The position numbers and the translations under genes are program-made. Under the pieces are notes generated by a model. It was not told the DNA's origin and ran no database searches. It saw nothing but the letters and a program-made list of their open reading frames with translations. Shown here in pieces: positions 44,299 to 55,006 of a stretch of 64,000 bases of DNA (within the stretch, counting starts at the first letter, position 1; the number at the start of each line of letters is the position of its first letter). Source of the DNA: Axinella damicornis (Eukaryota > Porifera > Demospongiae > Axinellida > Axinellidae); assembly GCA_963931865.1 (NCBI GenBank), contig OZ007509.1:11159625-11223624 (forward strand), written 5' to 3'.

Positions 44299-45028
44299 CT
44301 GAAGTGACAAAGGTCATTCAGATAATTATGTATTCACATACACTGTGAATGTTTCACTTGCAGAAATTGCACAATCATAGTTTCTCGCACGTCTTGGTGT
44401 CAAAGAAACTATGTAGCAATTATAGCTACCATTTCTGCTATGAACCATGCAGTTGATGTGTCACATTTTCTTGTTGCTTGCTTCTATCTTAGCAGTGATT
44501 ACCATGAGTGTGTGAGCACTGTGCAGGGGAAAGACTGTTTTGCTTCACACTAGGGCCCACATGCAAGGACCAAAAGGGACCTCCCGGTACCCCTGCATGT
44601 CACTATGTATAATTTTAGAGCTGTGACCAATAATCAATTAATTGAATAATTGATCAATATAAAGATCTTAGACCAATAATTGGTGGTAAAATTAAGATAT
44701 ATATCAATTATTGAAATCTGCTCGTATGTTAGCGAGCACAATAAAGGGAACAGAAAATGGTGATATGCAATATAAACTTGTAGCAAACTATACTATTGCG
44801 TATTCATGGTGTGATTATATCGTAGGAAACTCACATCGTGCTTAAACCATAGCACGGAAAATGGATTGGCAACGCCCCATTACTAACGTTAGTGACGTCA
44901 CGTCATATCCTCAATACGGCACACCCACTGAGGCTTTGAGCGCGAGCGTAACGGCTGTGTGCGAATACTATCGATTTGCGGTCGTTGGAGTTGCAAAACA
45001 AAGAGGATTCATAGGTAAGAAGCCGTAG

Positions 45029-45313
45029 TTAGGTTGTCTTGCACACAACTCCGTCTGCGCTGCAAATAGCTAGAGATGAGTTACATGTATATGGTTTGGC
45101 ATCATTAACTATTGCAGCTGACATTAAAATTGGTTTTGTAGTTTTATTTTGAGAAAGGCAATGACCTAAAAGATTATTTTCAGATGGGTGGTTAGGTAGT
45201 GGTGCAGAGAGTGCAATAGAAGAATCCACATTAATACAGGCAGTATTATATAGTTGCATTTTGGGCAGTGAACATGTTGCCATGACATTTAGTTTCGTAG
45301 TTTTTGCAGGCAA
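45029..45313 (-). CDS. Minus ORF in the P-like element leader, doubtful
   Basis: A 94-codon open frame (MPAKTTKLNVMATCSLPKM onward, ending GVVCKTT) lies between the left TIR and the transposase start, antisense to the transposase leader. Its composition is protein-like, but I recognise no motif. It may be an exon of an antisense transcript or a chance ORF. Confidence 0.2.
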   Translation of the reverse strand: MPAKTTKLNVMATCSLPKMQLYNTACINVDSSIALSAPLPNHPSENNLLGHCLSQNKTTKPILMSAAIVNDAKPYTCNSSLAICSADGVVCKTT

Positions 45314-46907
45314 AGGACTGGTATCACAAAACTAATACACATACAATGCATTGCTTATGTCAGTTTAATGCAATGTGAACGCCACAATTTACCTTAGACT
45401 TTGAATCATGACAGTAGGTCACATCGAAGATGGGGAGGAGAAAAAATCGGATTGGACGCCAGCCCAAGTATTATGAAAAGAAACGACAAGAGCTTGGAAA
45501 AAACCTGCCTGGCCGTCCCGTGAAGCGAAGAAAGAGGACTGTGAGTGTTACTGTAGATAGATAGCTTGATGTCATGCATGAAAGTACATATTCAACAGGC
45601 CAGATGCGTGACAGCAATTCATGCAAACAGGTACATGTACGTAGTAGCTTAGTGTGAGTGTATTTATTCTCTAATAGGATGCTGACTCGCAACTCAGGAC
45701 ATCTGATAACTCTGACACACCACAATCACTTCAACAACCACGGGAAATGAAATTGCCATCACCTGCATGGAGTATTCAATCACCATCTTCGCAGGACCGC
45801 CTTATCATCATCAAGGTTGAGGAACAATCTTCATCCGCTCAACCTCTAGTTATCACCCACTCCATTACACTGGAGTCAGATTTTACTTGGAAGCTATCTG
45901 TCCATGGTCATGAAATTCAACCAGCAAGCTGTCCAGCAATTTCAGAGTTGCCAACACACCTTGGATTAAATGGGCTGTCCCAACTGTTGTCCTTACTTGG
46001 CATGCTCACTGTTTGCCCAGGACACCCCGATCAGCACTTTGTTGCTATGGCAAATGGTAGGAAAGGCAAATTTACCTCCACATCAGGCGGCATCACTGCT
46101 TACCTCGACAAAAATGCAGCTGTTGAAATAAATGGAAAAACCTACTGCGAGACGATAAGATCATCAAGGTGTCATCTTCTAATTCGTGGTACCAAGTGTC
46201 CAGAGTGCGTTAGCTACCGGGATACCTTAAGGTCTATGCACCACAGATGGCTGAAGCGTCAGAAAGCATCACCCTCAAGCTCACAGGTCAGCACTCACAG
46301 TCATACGAATGAAAGGTGGTTGAACACCCCTCAAAGGAAGGTAAAAACAACTGAATTGAAGAAGAGGGCAGTAACAGCAGAGAAGAAGGTGAGGTACCTG
46401 AGGGACAAAATTGCTGCTTCAACAGCAAAACTTGCTGTAGATGTGGATGACGAACTTCACAATGATCTAAAGCGGATGATGGGGGATAATAATGACCGAA
46501 TCAGAAACCAGTACAAGGAAGGTGGCTTTCACCGCTTGTTTTGGGCCCAACAGATGGAAGCCATGTCGAAATTCCCTACTCAGTGCCGTTGGCATCCAAT
46601 GCTCATACGCTGGTGTCTTCATTTGAGAATGCTGTCTCCTGCAGCATATGATGCCTTAAGGGGTATCTTTACACTTCCTTGCGGACGAACCCTCCAAGAT
46701 TATACTCATTATATAAAATCTGGCGTAGGGATTCAGCCCGAAGTTACCAAACAACTCATGCAAGAAGTCCAGATTGAAACTGTTCAAGATTGGCAAGAAG
46801 TACGTTGCAGTCATCTTTGATGAGATGAAAATTAAGGAAGGGATCGTGTTCGACAAGCATGAGTGCAAAATCATCGGGTTTGTTGATTTGGGTACTGTGA
46901 ACAGAAC

Positions 46908-47503
46908 CAGGGGCGGCGGAACAGGTCCAGCAGACCCGGCAACTGCCGGACCAATGTTTTGACAAACCATGTTACTTGATAAACATCAGGCGGCACTGAG
47001 CGTCCCCCTCCGTGGATACATAGCTACGTACTGGGGACCAGGCTCGAGGGAAAGTCTGTTTACGAGTCCAGTTGCAATGCATCAAAACTTGAAGTGTCTG
47101 GACACATACCGGGCGCTTGTTGAGTACGATGGCGAACAACTACGTGCTGACTACCACGTGCGATTTAGAAAGGGGTGGAGCCAGGAAGTGGAATAACAGC
47201 AGCGAAAAACTCGTCGCCTTATAATTAGTAGGCGTGGGCTACAAGCGCAGCTTACATTTCCTTTCCACGTCGAGAGTGAGACAGTCACGGATTGCACGGA
47301 AACCAGACAGCAGTGGCAGTGCAGTGCAAAGCACGAAGATGTACGAGACCCCATCCAGGCAACTGAAAAATGACTGTGAAAAAAAATTTCCGCGCTTCGC
47401 GCGATATATACAAATCGGCGCTACGCGCCTCTACACACTGCCTTCGGCAGTGCACGTATCCAATTTTGCCGTACCAAAACGAAAATTGCTTCCGCCGGCC
47501 CTG
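46908..47503 (-). mobile_element. CAGGGGCGG-family element inside the transposase exon
   Basis: The ends are CAGGGGCGGCGGAACAGG and CTTCCGCCGGCCCTG. The interior matches 19555-20069 and 10954-11259 in reverse orientation (CACGGAAACCAGACAGCAGT, GGCAACTGAAAAATGACTGT). The target is marked by GAACA at 46899-46903 and 47504-47508, with a 4-base GAAC filler at the left junction. Skipping it rejoins the transposase frame across an Asn-Asn codon pair, so the host element predates the insertion. Confidence 0.8.
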
Positions 47504-48201
47504 GAACAATGCACTCCGCTCCTTTGAACAATCGATTGGTGGTCCCAGTGACACACCCCATGTTGCAAAGGACATGTTGGTATTCATGGTTCGAGGACTT
47601 TTTATCAAACTTCATTTTCCTTATGCCCAGTACCCGACTCGCGGAGTAACTGCAGATTATTTATTCCCCATTGCCTGGGAAGTTGTGAAGAATTTGGAAT
47701 TGGCAGGCTTTAAGGTGCTGTCCCTGACAGGAGACAAAGCGTCTCCTAATAGGAAATTTTTCAGAATGCACCGTCGGGGCACCACCCAGAAGTCAGGAAT
47801 TACGTACAAAATCCGCAATCCCTACAGCATTGAAGAGCGAGACATCTACTTCATTTCAGACGTTCCTCACCTCATCAAGACTGTTAGAAACTGTTGGTCC
47901 AATATTCCTTCGGTCACAACCACAAGAGAGCCTTATGGGTATGTTATACATGAAGGGCTCAGTGGAAAAATATTAATGGGATAAGCACTTTTGACCAACC
48001 CTAAAGGTCAAAGGTCAACTTTGTGTTTTTGCAGTGTAACAAGACATTAAGGCTGAATTTCAATAGTTGAAAGGATGGACTGAAAGGATGGACTGTTAAG
48101 ATCCAGCCATTGATTCAGAAAACACATGGTTGACCTTTGAGCTTTAAAGTTGGTAAAAAACACTTGTCCCCCTTTTCCACTGAGTCCTTCACATGTACAT
48201 G

Positions 48202-48229
48202 GACACACACACACTCACACACACACACA

Positions 48230-48274
<45 letters not shown>

Positions 48275-48281
48275 ACACACA

Positions 48282-48337
<56 letters not shown>
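48202..48337 (+). repeat. (CA)n microsatellite in a transposase intron
   Basis: About 136 bp of CA dinucleotides with TA and CTCA interruptions. It lies between two exons of the P-like transposase, so HTHTHT and CVCVCV reading frames are artefacts. Confidence 0.95.
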
Positions 48338-48339
<2 letters not shown>

Positions 48340-49404
48340 TACCACACATGCACTCCATAATTATATACAGATCAATGGGAAACACGTAAGCTGGGAGCAC
48401 CTACGAAGGCTGTACAATCGACGTTCTACATCTGGTTTGACACTTCTACCAAAACTCACTCTTGAACACATCAACCTGAATTCCTACTCAAGGATGAGGG
48501 TAGATTTGGCAGCACAGGTATGCATGCAATAATTATTACAGCTGGTCTGAGAGTACGATTTGACTTCCTAATTCCATGCAGGTACTCAGCAAATCTGTTG
48601 CTGATGCACTAGAATACTATACAGTGAGCCAGACACCACTGAAACACAAAGATTCATCAGACAGATTTTTTGATATGCTGAATACTCGACATCTTGAAGA
48701 AGGCATTAGGAAAAGAAAGCCTGATCTGGCACCCTATAGAACACCTGATGATTCCCGACTTAAGGTATACCGGTATATTGAAGTTCAATTCAATATTATA
48801 GTACGCTCATTTTATTGTTTGTAATTGCATACAGTGGCTTGAAACAGATTTCTTGAATTATCTGGATGAGTAGGATACCAGTGTGCGCAGCCATTCAGAA
48901 TTCACACCTGCTCAGATGAAGAAAATGCGACTGAGTGATGAAACTCTTGCTGGGTTGAAAGTTACAGGTATGACCAATAAAATTACTATGGCATCAAGTC
49001 TTTACCCTGAATTGTTTATATCCTATCATGCAGTGATGTCATTTGTTGAGATGGCAAGATTCATTCTCAGACAACCAGGTGTGAAATTTCTTCTGTCTGA
49101 ACGATTCTGCCAAGATCCAGTTGAAGTATTCTTTGGACACCAGCGTGCCAAGGGTGGCCGAAATGACAACCCCACAGTGAAGCAATTCTGTGATGCAACG
49201 ATTTCACTGAGAGTTCAGAGTTCTGCTGCCTTGGACCCCATTCGTGGAAACTGTCGAAAACGACCTGCTGATAAACTCATTCATGTTAGTGAGGCCCCTT
49301 TGCCAAAACGAAGGCGAGGATGCAAGTGCATGATCAGTGTGCAATTTTTCAATTCATAAAATTTGACATAGCTATATTGTGTACATATACAATATTATAC
49401 TACA

Positions 49405-50414
49405 TTAGTCTGCTAGTTCACTCCTTTTCAGGCCCTTCCTAAGACTCTTCTTCCTTTTAGTTGTTTCACACACAATAGCCTTGTAGTCTTCCATCCATCC
49501 TTTGGATATGCTGAAGCCTCGAATATTTAGCCACAACTCTACAATACGCTTTAGTAACTCATCACTATCCTGTTCATCTTCAATATCTACGGAAAGTATC
49601 AACCAATGAAACTGGACATCACTATCGCCGGTAACAAACTCTATGCAATAGCTGACTTTCCTTCAACGGACTCTGGTAAGGTGATACTTCTTTTCAGATG
49701 ATTCATCAGTTTTTTTCTCATCGAAAGTTCTATTGCCACAAACAGGTAGTACGCTTCATCACTGACGTCAAATAGTCCACCTCTGTTGATTTTGTCCACC
49801 CACTCTCGAGTGTATGAAAGGAGACTTGATGTGGAGCCTTCAACTTCCATGTGGTCAAGGCACTCTACAAACACTGCTGCTTTGTTGCCAGGCTGCTTCA
49901 AGAATTTTAGTTGCAGCTTCATTGCAACGTAACCACAAGCATACCTCAATATGTTGCACTCATCTTTTGTCAACTCCAAGTGCTCAGTGTGCTGTTCAGC
50001 CTGTTCCCCTTGTTCCCCTGTATCAAACATCCCCTTGATCAAACTTTCAAATATGGACTCATTCATAAGTTCCATAAACAGTGGCTCATTGGTGATGTGA
50101 CTGCATTGGATCTTCCCAAGAAATGCCTTCCAGAGTCTTCGAAGTGTAGTGCCTCGTAGCTCGACATAATGAACCCACATCTTTTCTCTGCGTTGTGGCA
50201 TTGTTGCACCTTGCTTCAATTCAAGGGGAGATCTCAGCGAACTCAAGAGTTCCTGCGAGAAACTACCCAGTGTCTGCTTGTTTTGCTCCCTTGCAATAGC
50301 GTCCGTCACTTCTCTGGCGCACCTCTTCACTGCTGCAGTCCTTGGCGAGGCTATCACCAACTCCCTACGGCTCGGTAGGGACGACAAAGCACCACGTATT
50401 ATTTCTGACGCCAT
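49405..50414 (-). pseudogene. Second gene of the P-like element, unknown function
   Basis: The ATG at 50414 (MASEIIRGALSSLPSRRELV) lies about 145 bp inside the right TIR. The 257-codon frame contains LTKDECNILRYACGYVAMKL, LLSYTREWVDKINRGGLFDV and EAYYLFVAIELSMRKKL, then stops. One base appears lost near 49650; in the next frame the protein continues EFVTGDSDVQFHWLILSVDI, LLKRIVELWLNIRGFSISKG and WMEDYKAIV with a basic tail (KRKKSLRKGLKR) to a stop at 49405. Full length would be about 335 residues. I recall similar unnamed proteins (CGYVxxKL, NRGGLF, IRGFSxxxxWxExYK) from cnidarian and sponge genomes. Its place suggests an accessory transposition factor; that is inference. No catalytic motif is seen. 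Confidence 0.7.
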
Positions 50415-50566
50415 GACACGTTTGCTCTCAAAAGGTGGAGCTCATCAGCTGCAACTAGGCGCTTACGCGCTTGCGAGACTGCGCTTTCAGGTCCTCACGT
50501 GACCGTAACGTGGATAATCGAATTTTTAATGGGGCGTTGCCAATCCATTTTCCGTGCTTAAATCAT

Positions 50567-51430
50567 CTATGCTTAAACGTATTGTGTATGTTTGTAATAC
50601 TTGGTGGTACATGTATGTACGTATTTTGAGCTCATTATATTATGCCTCCACAAATTTTGACCAATAATCGGATAATCGGCAATTACTCGACCCCCAATAA
50701 TCAGTGTTGATTCCAGGAGCAATATCACACCACTATATAATGTACCTGCACTAACGGTGCAAGAACAACATCATATTATCTACATGTAACTGGCAGGTTT
50801 TCAAAGGGTCAAATTTGCGATCCAAGGCACTAGTAGTGGAGGAAGCATGCAGAATAGGGGGGCTGAAGTGCACAGGCACTATAGTGGCAACTATACAGCA
50901 AATGTAAGCCCTATTCATAGATAATAGAGCGTACGCTCTATTATCTATGCCCTATTCTGGTGCCATTGCAACTCACAATCTACATAATTTGGCTATGAAT
51001 GTGCAGTTCTGTGATGGCAACTTGAACAAGGGCCATGATCTCAGGTTGCACTCCCATGCACCTTGGTGGAGACCAGGACACTGGAGCTTTGGGCTTCCCA
51101 CTGTTCTGCTTTTGTCATGCCACATAACTGCTCAGGTTAAACAGTGGAGTACGATATTACACTGAAAACACCTCAAGAACTAGAGGTGCTCATAGAACAC
51201 ATACCCCGCGCTGAACATCAGGCCAGGATGCATGCAGTGCAGCTACAATCGACGTGACATCTCTGCCTATGCGCAACGGCGAACAGGGCTGCTATCGCAT
51301 ATACTGTGTTCGTGTATGGCCATATCCAAGGTGTGGGAGTGACCGCTTACCGTATATACTATATTGTGAAGCTGGAGAGGTGGGGCCAAATGCTACGAAT
51401 GATAGGAAATAGCTGGAAAAAAACAGCCGA
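50567..51430. other. Spacer, no gene recognised
   Basis: Contains a short hairpin (GATAATAGAGCGTACGCTCTATTATC at about 50919-50946, given here as a unit of two perfect arms). Nothing else is supported. Confidence 0.45.
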
Positions 51431-51435
51431 AACAA

Positions 51436-51792
51436 TAGCCATGATGTCTGTGAAGTACATAGATCGTGAGAAAGCACTGTTTCCTAGCGGTCATCTCAAA
51501 GCATGAAGTTTCCAAATGCACTGCGTGTCCTGTTCTTGAAGTCATGAAGAGGTGGAGCCAATGTTATGAATAGTTATGAAAAGTAGGAAATAGCGAAACG
51601 GAGCGCCTTGACTTCAGTCAGGTACACATAGAGCAGTTTTTTGGTATTTGCTATTGTTTGACTCCATTTGGATGTTTTTTGAGGGTCTATGTGGCGAGAT
51701 TTCAATTTTTACCACCTGACAGACGACTGACTGACTGACTGACAGACAAAACCGATTGCTTAACCCCGCTTCGCGCATGCGCGCGCGGGGTA
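51436..51792 (-). repeat. Inverted copy of the 31466-31838 repeat
   Basis: On the minus strand it starts with the GC hairpin and continues TTAAGCAATCGGTTTTGTCT, a CAGTCAGTCAG tract, and the body including CTGACTGAAGTCAAGGCGCT and ATTGGCTCCACCTCTTCATG. An extra diverged copy of the GCTATTTCCTA..CCACCTC segment lies at the inner end (about 51374-51420). Confidence 0.75.
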
Positions 51793-51823
51793 AAAACCTA
51801 TTACAACTCTTGCTATTCTTTAG

Positions 51824-53462
51824 CGCAGTGACTATTGACACCGATCATCGGTGTCGATAAAGGCCACGAACGAGCTATTGACACCCGTACCCTGATTGAC
51901 ACCGATCGATATCCTGCAGTACCACGTGATCCCCCACATGGCGCGCTATCTATATATACTGTACTCGCCAGATTGCATTGGAAACATGTCTGACGAAAAG
52001 GAACCCTTGTCCGACGCTGAGATTGAAACCCTGTCCGGATCCGACGTTGAGATTGCAAATGAATCCCTGTCCGACGCTGCAAAGGCCAAGATTCCATTAG
52101 CTCCTGTTGACAAGAAGTGGAAGTACAGATTAGATGTGTACATTATGGCCAGGGTCGTTACAGGAGCAAAGGTGTAAGACCTAACCAAAGGCACCTATAT
52201 AGCATTGAGTTGCCCTGACCATATCGTACGACAGAGTTGCAGGATGCCTTATGCTTAGAGAATGCCAGTTGCAGCATAAATTATTGGAAGTGCAGTCATG
52301 GAGCAGTATCGGTCTAGCTGTAGGTTGGGTCTAGATGAACGACAGAGTGTGAATGAGTTGCTCCGTCTTAAGCCCAATAACAAGCAACTGAAAGACCATA
52401 TCCATAAGAACGCTTAGAGATATTAATTTGAAGGCAAAGGTAAAAGAAATGACAAAGGATGGAAGAAGAGATGAACAGATGTCTTGAGGATGCGTTGACG
52501 AAATATACTAATGCAAAGGGTGGAGTGTCCATGACTGAGGATAATGTGGTTGCCATGGTTGCTTTTCAATCAGGACAAATTGCAGAAATATTTAAGTTTC
52601 CCGAGATATTGTTAGTTGATGGCACCTATAATGTTAGCCGACTTGGGATGCCCCTTTACTGCTTCATGGTAGAAGATGGCTTGGCAATGGGAGTGTTTCA
52701 TTGCTGAACCTGCACCAAACCTACATCTATCTCACTTTTCCTGAGCATGTAGGTGGTTCTGAGTGTTGCCTGTATTCGTTGGTACACCTTGTGCAGTGGG
52801 AAAGATCCAGCATGTCTAGAATACAACCAAGCACAGTTCTGGTCACACTTTCTTTATTGTCTGAAAAGCAAGGCTGTTGAACCTTTTCCACACTCGGTAG
52901 TAATGAAGAACCCTGGGAAATCGTTCTTCCGCAAGTGGTACCACTTTAACTGCATAGGACTAGAAGAAGATGCTGTGTTACCTGAAGAATGGAGGTGTAT
53001 TACATGCAAAGACACATGAACTATTTGACCTGCATTCTCATGAATGTACATGTTATGTAAACATCTCTGGCTCAGAAGTAGTCTCTGTCAGAAACCCAAG
53101 CGCGAAGCACTTCAGTGCTGGGGTTGGGACCGCGAGGCAATAAGCCGTTAGTGACAGTACGTTAGCATCGTATACTCCCCGAATATTCCTGCATACCATT
53201 GTGAATCTCATTAGCACGCTGCCTGTGCTGGAATCGACAGTAATATAAGCAGTCGCTGAGGGCGAGGTCTGATCAGCGCTGAACCACCGCAGAGAACGTC
53301 CAGAGTGTGCGTACCGCGTCGACGCATCAGCACTCAAAAGGTGAAATGAGTCATTGGTCGGGGTCAATAGACGATTTGTGGCGATTGTTGACACCGAATC
53401 GGTGTCAATAGCTGATTTGTGGCGATTGTTGACACCGACGATCGGTGTCAATAACCTCGGCC
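51824..53462 (+). mobile_element. MULE / ZSWIM-like transposon relic, 9-bp TSD
   Basis: Near each end is TATTGACACCGATCxTCGGTG, inverted on the two sides, 9 bases in from the inferred termini. The exact 9-mer ATTCTTTAG occurs at 51815-51823 and 53463-53471, symmetrical to those motifs, so I take it as the TSD. The outermost 9 bases of the two TIRs match poorly. Further TTGACACC..GGTGTCAA hairpins occur near the right end. The interior carries pieces of a MULE transposase. Confidence 0.75.
51986..53019 (+). pseudogene. MULE (ZSWIM3-like) transposase relic with PHD-like end
   Basis: MSDEKEPLSDAEIETLSGSD opens a 64-codon frame at 51986. After several stops comes RLKPNNKQLKDHIHKNA (the N-terminal region), then DNVVAMVAFQSGQIAEIFKF and PEILLVDGTYNVSRLGMPLY, which is the RNase-H fold start with the first catalytic Asp in VDGTYNV, and CFMVEDG. 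The frame stops at 52705. A last frame (52753-53019) ends WYHFNCIGLEEDAVLPEEWR then CITCK, the second half of a PHD-type finger. The remaining DDE core is absent, so this copy is dead. Confidence 0.7.
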
Positions 53463-53471
53463 ATTCTTTAG

Positions 53472-54490
53472 TCACACAGAAAGCCTGCTTACCAAGTAGA
53501 CAGCTACAGCTACCTGTGACGATTCCTGCTCAGTTCCTGTACACACGCACACACACACGTACACTACTATAACACGCGTACGCGTACGCTGTGATGTCCG
53601 TGTTAATGACAATATTGATAGTCTCTTCAAGGTTAATGATTTAATGCAGCACGTGGTTTAAGTTGGTGTCGAACTGTACACATGCACAAGGTCCCTTTGG
53701 TTGACAGCCGGCCCCGTTTCGCCTTCTAATATCAAGCAGGAAGAACAGGTCCGTGTATTATGTTACTTGTAATGACCGTTGAAGATGTTTCTTTCATATT
53801 TGGGTGGGTATACAAATTGTTGGGAGTCTGATGTTTATGCTAGATGTTCATTTTTTAGCTCCTGAAAGCCACCTGAGGGAACTTTAATGTCCTTGTGTGT
53901 GTGTGTGTGTGTGTGTGTGCAAGCAGGTATGAAATAGTGTAGTTCTGTTTATACCAGAACTCGAACAGTGCCATCTTTGCGAATAGAGCGGCTGCATCGA
54001 CGTAACAAAACCACGTGACTGAGTACTTCCGCATGGCAAAAGAACATGGGGTTCAATGGCAGCTGGACGGAAACTACTAACTCACTTGTACTCGAGGTCG
54101 CGTAGCTGCTCAATCTAATCGGCATGGTAACTGCGCTACAGCGACAGTTGACACAGTAGTACTTCGTAAGTTCCGAGCTGCTTGCGTTTCTAAGATCACT
54201 GTAGAAATTGCTGCTTTCTTGCCATGCAGTCTTATGAGTGAAACCGTGAAACGGAGTATAACGGAGGGCGTTTCGGTTGTTTTACGGCCGGTGACGTCAA
54301 ACGCAGCTGCTCTATTGTGCGTGGGCAATAATTCAACTACCATAAAACCACACATAGTATATATGTTAGTGCATGTGATGAGATCTTCCAGGCTCTCTCC
54401 CCGTTTTGTACAGTACTCTGTTCAGCCCTCTGCAGTTCTGGCCAATTGTGTACCTGTCCAGGGTCGTGCATCACTGCCACAACGTACACA
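53472..54490. other. Spacer with short microsatellite
   Basis: A (GT)n run lies at about 53894-53920. A 94-codon ORF at 54219-54503 overlaps antisense ORFs and shows no domain. Confidence 0.4.
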
Positions 54491-54495
54491 TCATG

Positions 54496-54570
54496 TAGCC
54501 TAGTTCCCAAGCTCCTCCCCAGCTTTTTGTCGCATACTGTAGGGAGAGAGCAATTCACAAATTCTACGAT
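54496..54570 (+). mobile_element. Solo end of TAGCCTCG subfamily
   Basis: TAGCCTAGTTCCCAAGCTCC is followed by CCAGCTTTTTGTCGCATACT, the same inner sequence as at 40199 and 56647. No inverted partner lies nearby. Confidence 0.55.
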
Positions 54571-55006
54571 TTTAATTCGGTGCACCGTCTGTGAAGTAGT
54601 AGGCGGTAGTACATTGGGTCTTGCAATCTCAAGGTGAACTTACCTCCCGCGCGCGCCGACAGTCGATCTATATAGCTGAACAATTTGGTGATTGAATTCC
54701 GAAAATTTTCCGGTATATGGTACAATGTATTTCACTTCGCTGTCGCGGTACCAGACCCTGGTGCACTTGCATACATCATGGATAATTAAGACTACGTACA
54801 TAAACTGTTTATGGGATACGCTGACGTATTTAGGTTTCCTGAGTGATAATTGAAGGCGTTGATTAATATAATTACACTCCTGGTATAGGAAAAATTGTGC
54901 CGCGTAAATAATCTAAATAATCTAATTACACTCCTGGTATAGGAAAAATTGTGCCGCGTAAATAATGTAAATAATGTAATTAATAAACGTTTGACTACTT
55001 CGGAAC

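Larger units (their letters stand above)
45430..49359 (+). pseudogene. P-like (THAP9-type) transposase, split and interrupted
   Basis: Exons I can define: 45430-45540 (MGRRKNRIGRQPKYYEKKRQ), 45678 to about 46903, about 47504-47940, 48371-48517, 48582-48764, 48835-48967 and 49034-49359. Most junctions are GT..AG. A Cys pair (KCPECVSYRD) and a coiled coil (KVRYLRDKIAAS) precede RWHPMLIRWCLHLRMLSPAA, the helix-turn-helix region. The RNase-H core follows: YVAVIFDEMKIKEG and IGFVDLG, DMLVFMVRGLFIKLHFPYAQ, TGDKASPNRKFF (candidate second Asp), FISDVPHLIKTVRNCW. The C-terminus is FCQDPVEVFFGHQRAKGG and NDNPTVKQF (candidate last acid). No THAP finger was found. Lesions: a frameshift near 46795, the 596-bp insertion at 46908-47503, and TAG at 48871-48873. 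Confidence 0.85.
44851..50558. mobile_element. P-like (THAP9-type) DNA transposon, 5.7 kb, two convergent genes
   Basis: Terminal inverted repeats of 32 bp are identical and start AGCACGGAAAATGGATTGGC. They are flanked by 8-bp repeats TAAACCAT (44843-44850) and TAAATCAT (50559-50566), differing at one base. Both the TIR length and the 8-bp duplication are those of P elements. A transposase gene reads inward from the left end (45430-49359, plus). A second gene of unknown role reads inward from the right end (50414-49405, minus). The two 3' ends are about 45 bp apart. A shorter element sits in the transposase at 46908-47503 and a (CA)n tract in an intron. Both genes carry small lesions, so this copy is probably immobile unless complemented. 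Confidence 0.9.

Noticed and set aside
48115..48532. His/Thr and Cys/Val repeat proteins
   Set aside because: They are translations of a (CA)n microsatellite lying in an intron of the P-like transposase.
52753..53019. Host PHD-finger gene
   Set aside because: Only half a finger is present and it lies within the TSD-bounded MULE-like element, so it is more likely transposon-derived.
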